Source of the DNA: Diploscapter coronatus
Taxonomy: Eukaryota; Nematoda; Chromadorea; Rhabditida; Rhabditidae
Direction of reading: 5' to 3'
NCBI GenBank assembly: GCA_964036155.1
Contig: OZ038423.1
Coordinates: 71,501,249 to 71,565,248 of the forward strand
DNA length: 64,000 bases
Both the position numbers and the translations under genes were made by a program. The first letter of the stretch is position 1. Every line of letters starts with the position of its first letter. Of this stretch, positions 61,535 to 64,000 are shown piece by piece. The notes beneath the pieces were generated by a model. That model saw only the letters and a program-made list of their open reading frames with translations. It made no database searches and was not told where the DNA came from.

Positions 61535-63384
61535 ACCTTATAATATATTTAAAATTTTTTTTTTACATTTATATAACGTAAGTAAAATGACGCCATTGTT
61601 ATTTGAACTTCTAACGTCGAAATGTCTTATGTTAGTTATTGTATTGTACTTTCCTGACTCCTGGCAGTCATTTAGCGTCATATTTGGTCTTTTGCAAAAT
61701 GGCGTGGAGGTTTACGATGCATCTCGTGTGCGCAACTTTCATCGTTCGGTTTTAACAGTTATTTTCCAGATACATAATCTTCGAAATAGCACATGTCTAG
61801 AGAAATTGTTCGTACTCTTAGACTTTCTCGTTTCAGCACATTTTGGGCGGACTTCTAAAATGGCGTTTTTAACTCCGCCCATTGTCTACTGGCTAGACAA
61901 GTCTCTGACTGATAGGCTGTTAAGATCAGCAAAATACAACAAACCAGACAATGAAGGATAACAAATAGCATGGTACAGACACTAAATTCTTGAAATCTTT
62001 TGGCAGTTATATTTCGTTGGCTGATAATTTTGCACTGTTAAACAGACAACTCATAAACGCGATTCCTGATTTCCACAGTATTTGACTTCAAGTCAAGAGA
62101 CCTTTATTACCTATTCTAACTACTAAGGTTCAAAGATTCTTGACTAATGTGGATTATCCAGTCTATAATCACTTTCATCATGATTAATACGGTTTATAGC
62201 TATCTCAGAAATCCTCCCTATAGCTATAACTATAAGACCTATAATGATTATTACAACAACTATAAGCAGCCATATGTGAGTCAAATATTTTTAATTAATA
62301 TCCATATTTATGGTTAGATCCTGGCCTAAATTAGGAAAAACTAATTATACTTAAACATCCTGCAAAATGGCATAGAGAAATATTCACTTTCTTATGACAT
62401 AAAAACCCTTGCAAGGATTGATAGATGATTTTCGAAATTTGAGTCCCTTTTTCGTCGAAACTACTTTCATCCATCTCTGATTATATGATCCCTTTTCGTT
62501 CGCCAAAGTGACCGTTCATTTGGTTTTGTTTTGGTTGGCTTAGTTGCGGGTTGATAGGACCATAGACAAGTTTATTCCATAAAGTTTTACAATCCTATCT
62601 GAAAACTCACGACAACATAATAAACAGGCCCACTGTAGTTCCCATCCTCTTTTTCGGGAAATAGCATGGGAAAAGAAAAAAGGGTGAAAACTACAAGGGG
62701 TCGTAATAACACAGCAATGCATACGAAACAACATTTTCGGGCCACGAAAATGTCTGGCAATTTTTTAATGGAGTTTAGTTGTCTTGGAGTTTCCAAATTG
62801 TCATTTTACAACCACATCCAGAAGTTAGACTCAAAGATTTTGGCGAGTTGTAAATGGTATGAGACGGAGGTTTCGAAAATTGAAAATCTTGAAAAGTCAT
62901 AACTTAACATTCTTCAAAGGAACATTTGAAAAGTTTTGAAAAGGTAACTTACTTTATTTACATTTAATAGAATCTAAAATCTGTTGTTGATAAATTTTGA
63001 CTCTAGGGCGATTTCGAAAAAATTAGTGCTATTAGCCTAAACTTTAATATTTTCTAAACTTGAATTTTGCCGGTCAGTTATCGTCAAAAGCAGTGATTTT
63101 TGTGGTTGTTCTTTTAATTTCACGGTTCTTTATGATGCGGTTTGCGAACTTTCTCGCCCAACTAAAACAACGCTCTGCACAGCGCGCGACGAAAAGACCG
63201 TAAAATCAAATGTTCGAATCTAAAAGTGACACGATAAAAATTAGTCGAAAGGGGAAAATAATGCGGAAATGGCAAGGTCAAAATGAACGAGTGAACTGCA
63301 TTGTTTTACTTTATTGCCCACGTTTGCCTAAGAGTGGTACCAGGTAAAATGATAAGAAATACCACTAAAAGTTGAATATCTGAG

Positions 63385-63449
63385 CAGACTTGGGACTTTC
63401 CACCACAACTGCGATGCAGTGTTCAAATTTCAAAAAAGTCCCAAGTCTG
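63385..63449. repeat. 15-bp perfect stem with 35-nt loop
   Basis: CAGACTTGGGACTTT (63385-63399) pairs with AAAGTCCCAAGTCTG (63435-63449), about 140 bp before the exon at 63588. Confidence 0.7.
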
Positions 63450-63587
63450 TATCTGAAAATAAAATAAATCTATAAATTTAGGTTTAGTGCGAAAGAGTCT
63501 AGCTTTTCTAAAATGTATTTATCTAGATAAAAGCCCTATAATTTATAAGGAAAAATATCTAAGTCGAAATAAAAATGATCGTTTAAG

Positions 63588-63881
63588 CAAAACTCATACT
63601 ATTCGAAGCAATACGCCAACGGCCACTATGCTCAACAAAGATCTCAGCAGCAATATTATCGACCATATTATCAACAACAACAAACCCCGACTTATCCACA
63701 GCGATATTCATATTCTCAGGTAATTAAATTATGATTTCACATCAAATCGTTAACATTACGAAAAATATTTTAGCCCTACTATTACCAGCAACAGCAAACC
63801 CAGCAATATCAATATCCCTATTATAATTACTACAGCACGGCTACTTACGCGCCTGCTACTGAGGCTACAAGTATGGTCTAA
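63588..63881 (+). CDS. C-terminal exons of a Gln/Tyr-rich low-complexity protein
   Basis: Exons 63588-63719 and 63774-63881 join in phase 0 and end at TAA. They encode about 79 residues dominated by Gln and Tyr (QNSYYSKQYANGHYAQQR, YYRPYYQQQQTPTYPQ, YPYYNYYSTATYAP), the composition of prion-like tails of RNA-binding proteins. The intron is 54 bp with TTTTAG. The acceptor before 63588 is GTTTAAG. No RNA-binding domain is visible nearby; the upstream part may be the exon at 59584 or be missed. AT-rich 3' sequence with AATAAA follows at once (63887 on). Confidence 0.6.
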
Positions 63882-64000
63882 AATTGTAATAAAAAATTCT
63901 ATCACGTTTCGTGAATATGTTAAATCGAACTGAGACTAAATAATATTACATTATCATCATTGTATTTTTGCGATATTATTAATATATTTTTATTAAAATA

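Larger units (their letters stand above)
59650..63587. other. Possible 3.9-kb intron holding a large foldback
   Basis: Apart from the foldback at 60110-61534 and the hairpin at 63385-63449, no exon is convincing on either strand. ORFs at 61587-61961 and 62540-62902 have no usable splice borders. Confidence 0.4.

Noticed and set aside
1..64000. CRISPR arrays, bacterial operons, rRNA genes and intact tRNAs
   Set aside because: No regularly spaced repeats, no Shine-Dalgarno operon layout, no rRNA cores and no fully folding tRNA were found; the window is eukaryotic.

Overview
This window reads as nuclear DNA of a free-living rhabditid-type nematode. Supporting signs are AT-rich introns of about 45-60 bp, acceptors of the TTTTCAG type, likely trans-splice acceptors directly before several start codons, a cuticle collagen, and metazoan genes whose closest remembered relatives are C. 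elegans genes. Intron density (27 coding exons in one collagen) and frequent GC-AG introns argue against C. elegans itself. All multi-exon models below were built by hand from splice sites and reading phase; no alignment or search was run.

Layout. 252-729 (+): cytochrome bc1 subunit 8. 1780-4452 (+): mitochondrial succinate-semialdehyde dehydrogenase (alh-7-like); as I recall, these two neighbour each other in C. elegans too. 4801-4878 (+): a possible one-helix micropeptide. 7375-11457 (-): a 312-residue cuticle collagen in 27 exons, some only 9 nt. 14391-14445 and 19167-19314 (+): candidate alternative first exons of a RhoGEF whose main body is 24435-35045 (+), with RBD-like, DH and PH domains as in PLEKHG5/RHGF-2. 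15286-18147 (-): a 529-residue SLC17-type transporter, nested in the first RhoGEF intron if the distal exon belongs to that gene. 37256-37610 (-): a small neuropeptide-like precursor. 42659-45304 (-): a protein with two RNase H-like folds that have lost catalytic residues. 45643-46935 (+): ESCRT-III VPS24/CHMP3, divergent from the former across 338 bp. 47944-55748 (-): a PTB-SH2 adaptor. 59584-59649 and 63588-63881 (+): first and last exons of a possible Gln/Tyr-rich gene, split by a long intron.

Non-coding structure. A TA-flanked 364-bp mariner-type MITE (35634-35997), a 1.4-kb foldback with near-identical 560-bp arms (60110-61534), several short perfect hairpins (36477-36532, 36935-36997, 39045-39095, 63385-63449), a tRNA-like pseudogene (48352-48418) and GATA-site clusters. 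Long introns of plus-strand genes are pyrimidine-rich on the plus strand and those of minus-strand genes purine-rich.

The genes do not form one pathway: two are mitochondrial metabolism, one ESCRT trafficking, two signalling adaptors or exchange factors, one cuticle, one transport, one secreted peptide. The most unusual items are the shattered collagen with four GC-AG introns, the inactive-looking double RNase H protein with decayed exon copies in its intron, and the vps-24 intron with no usable AG acceptor.
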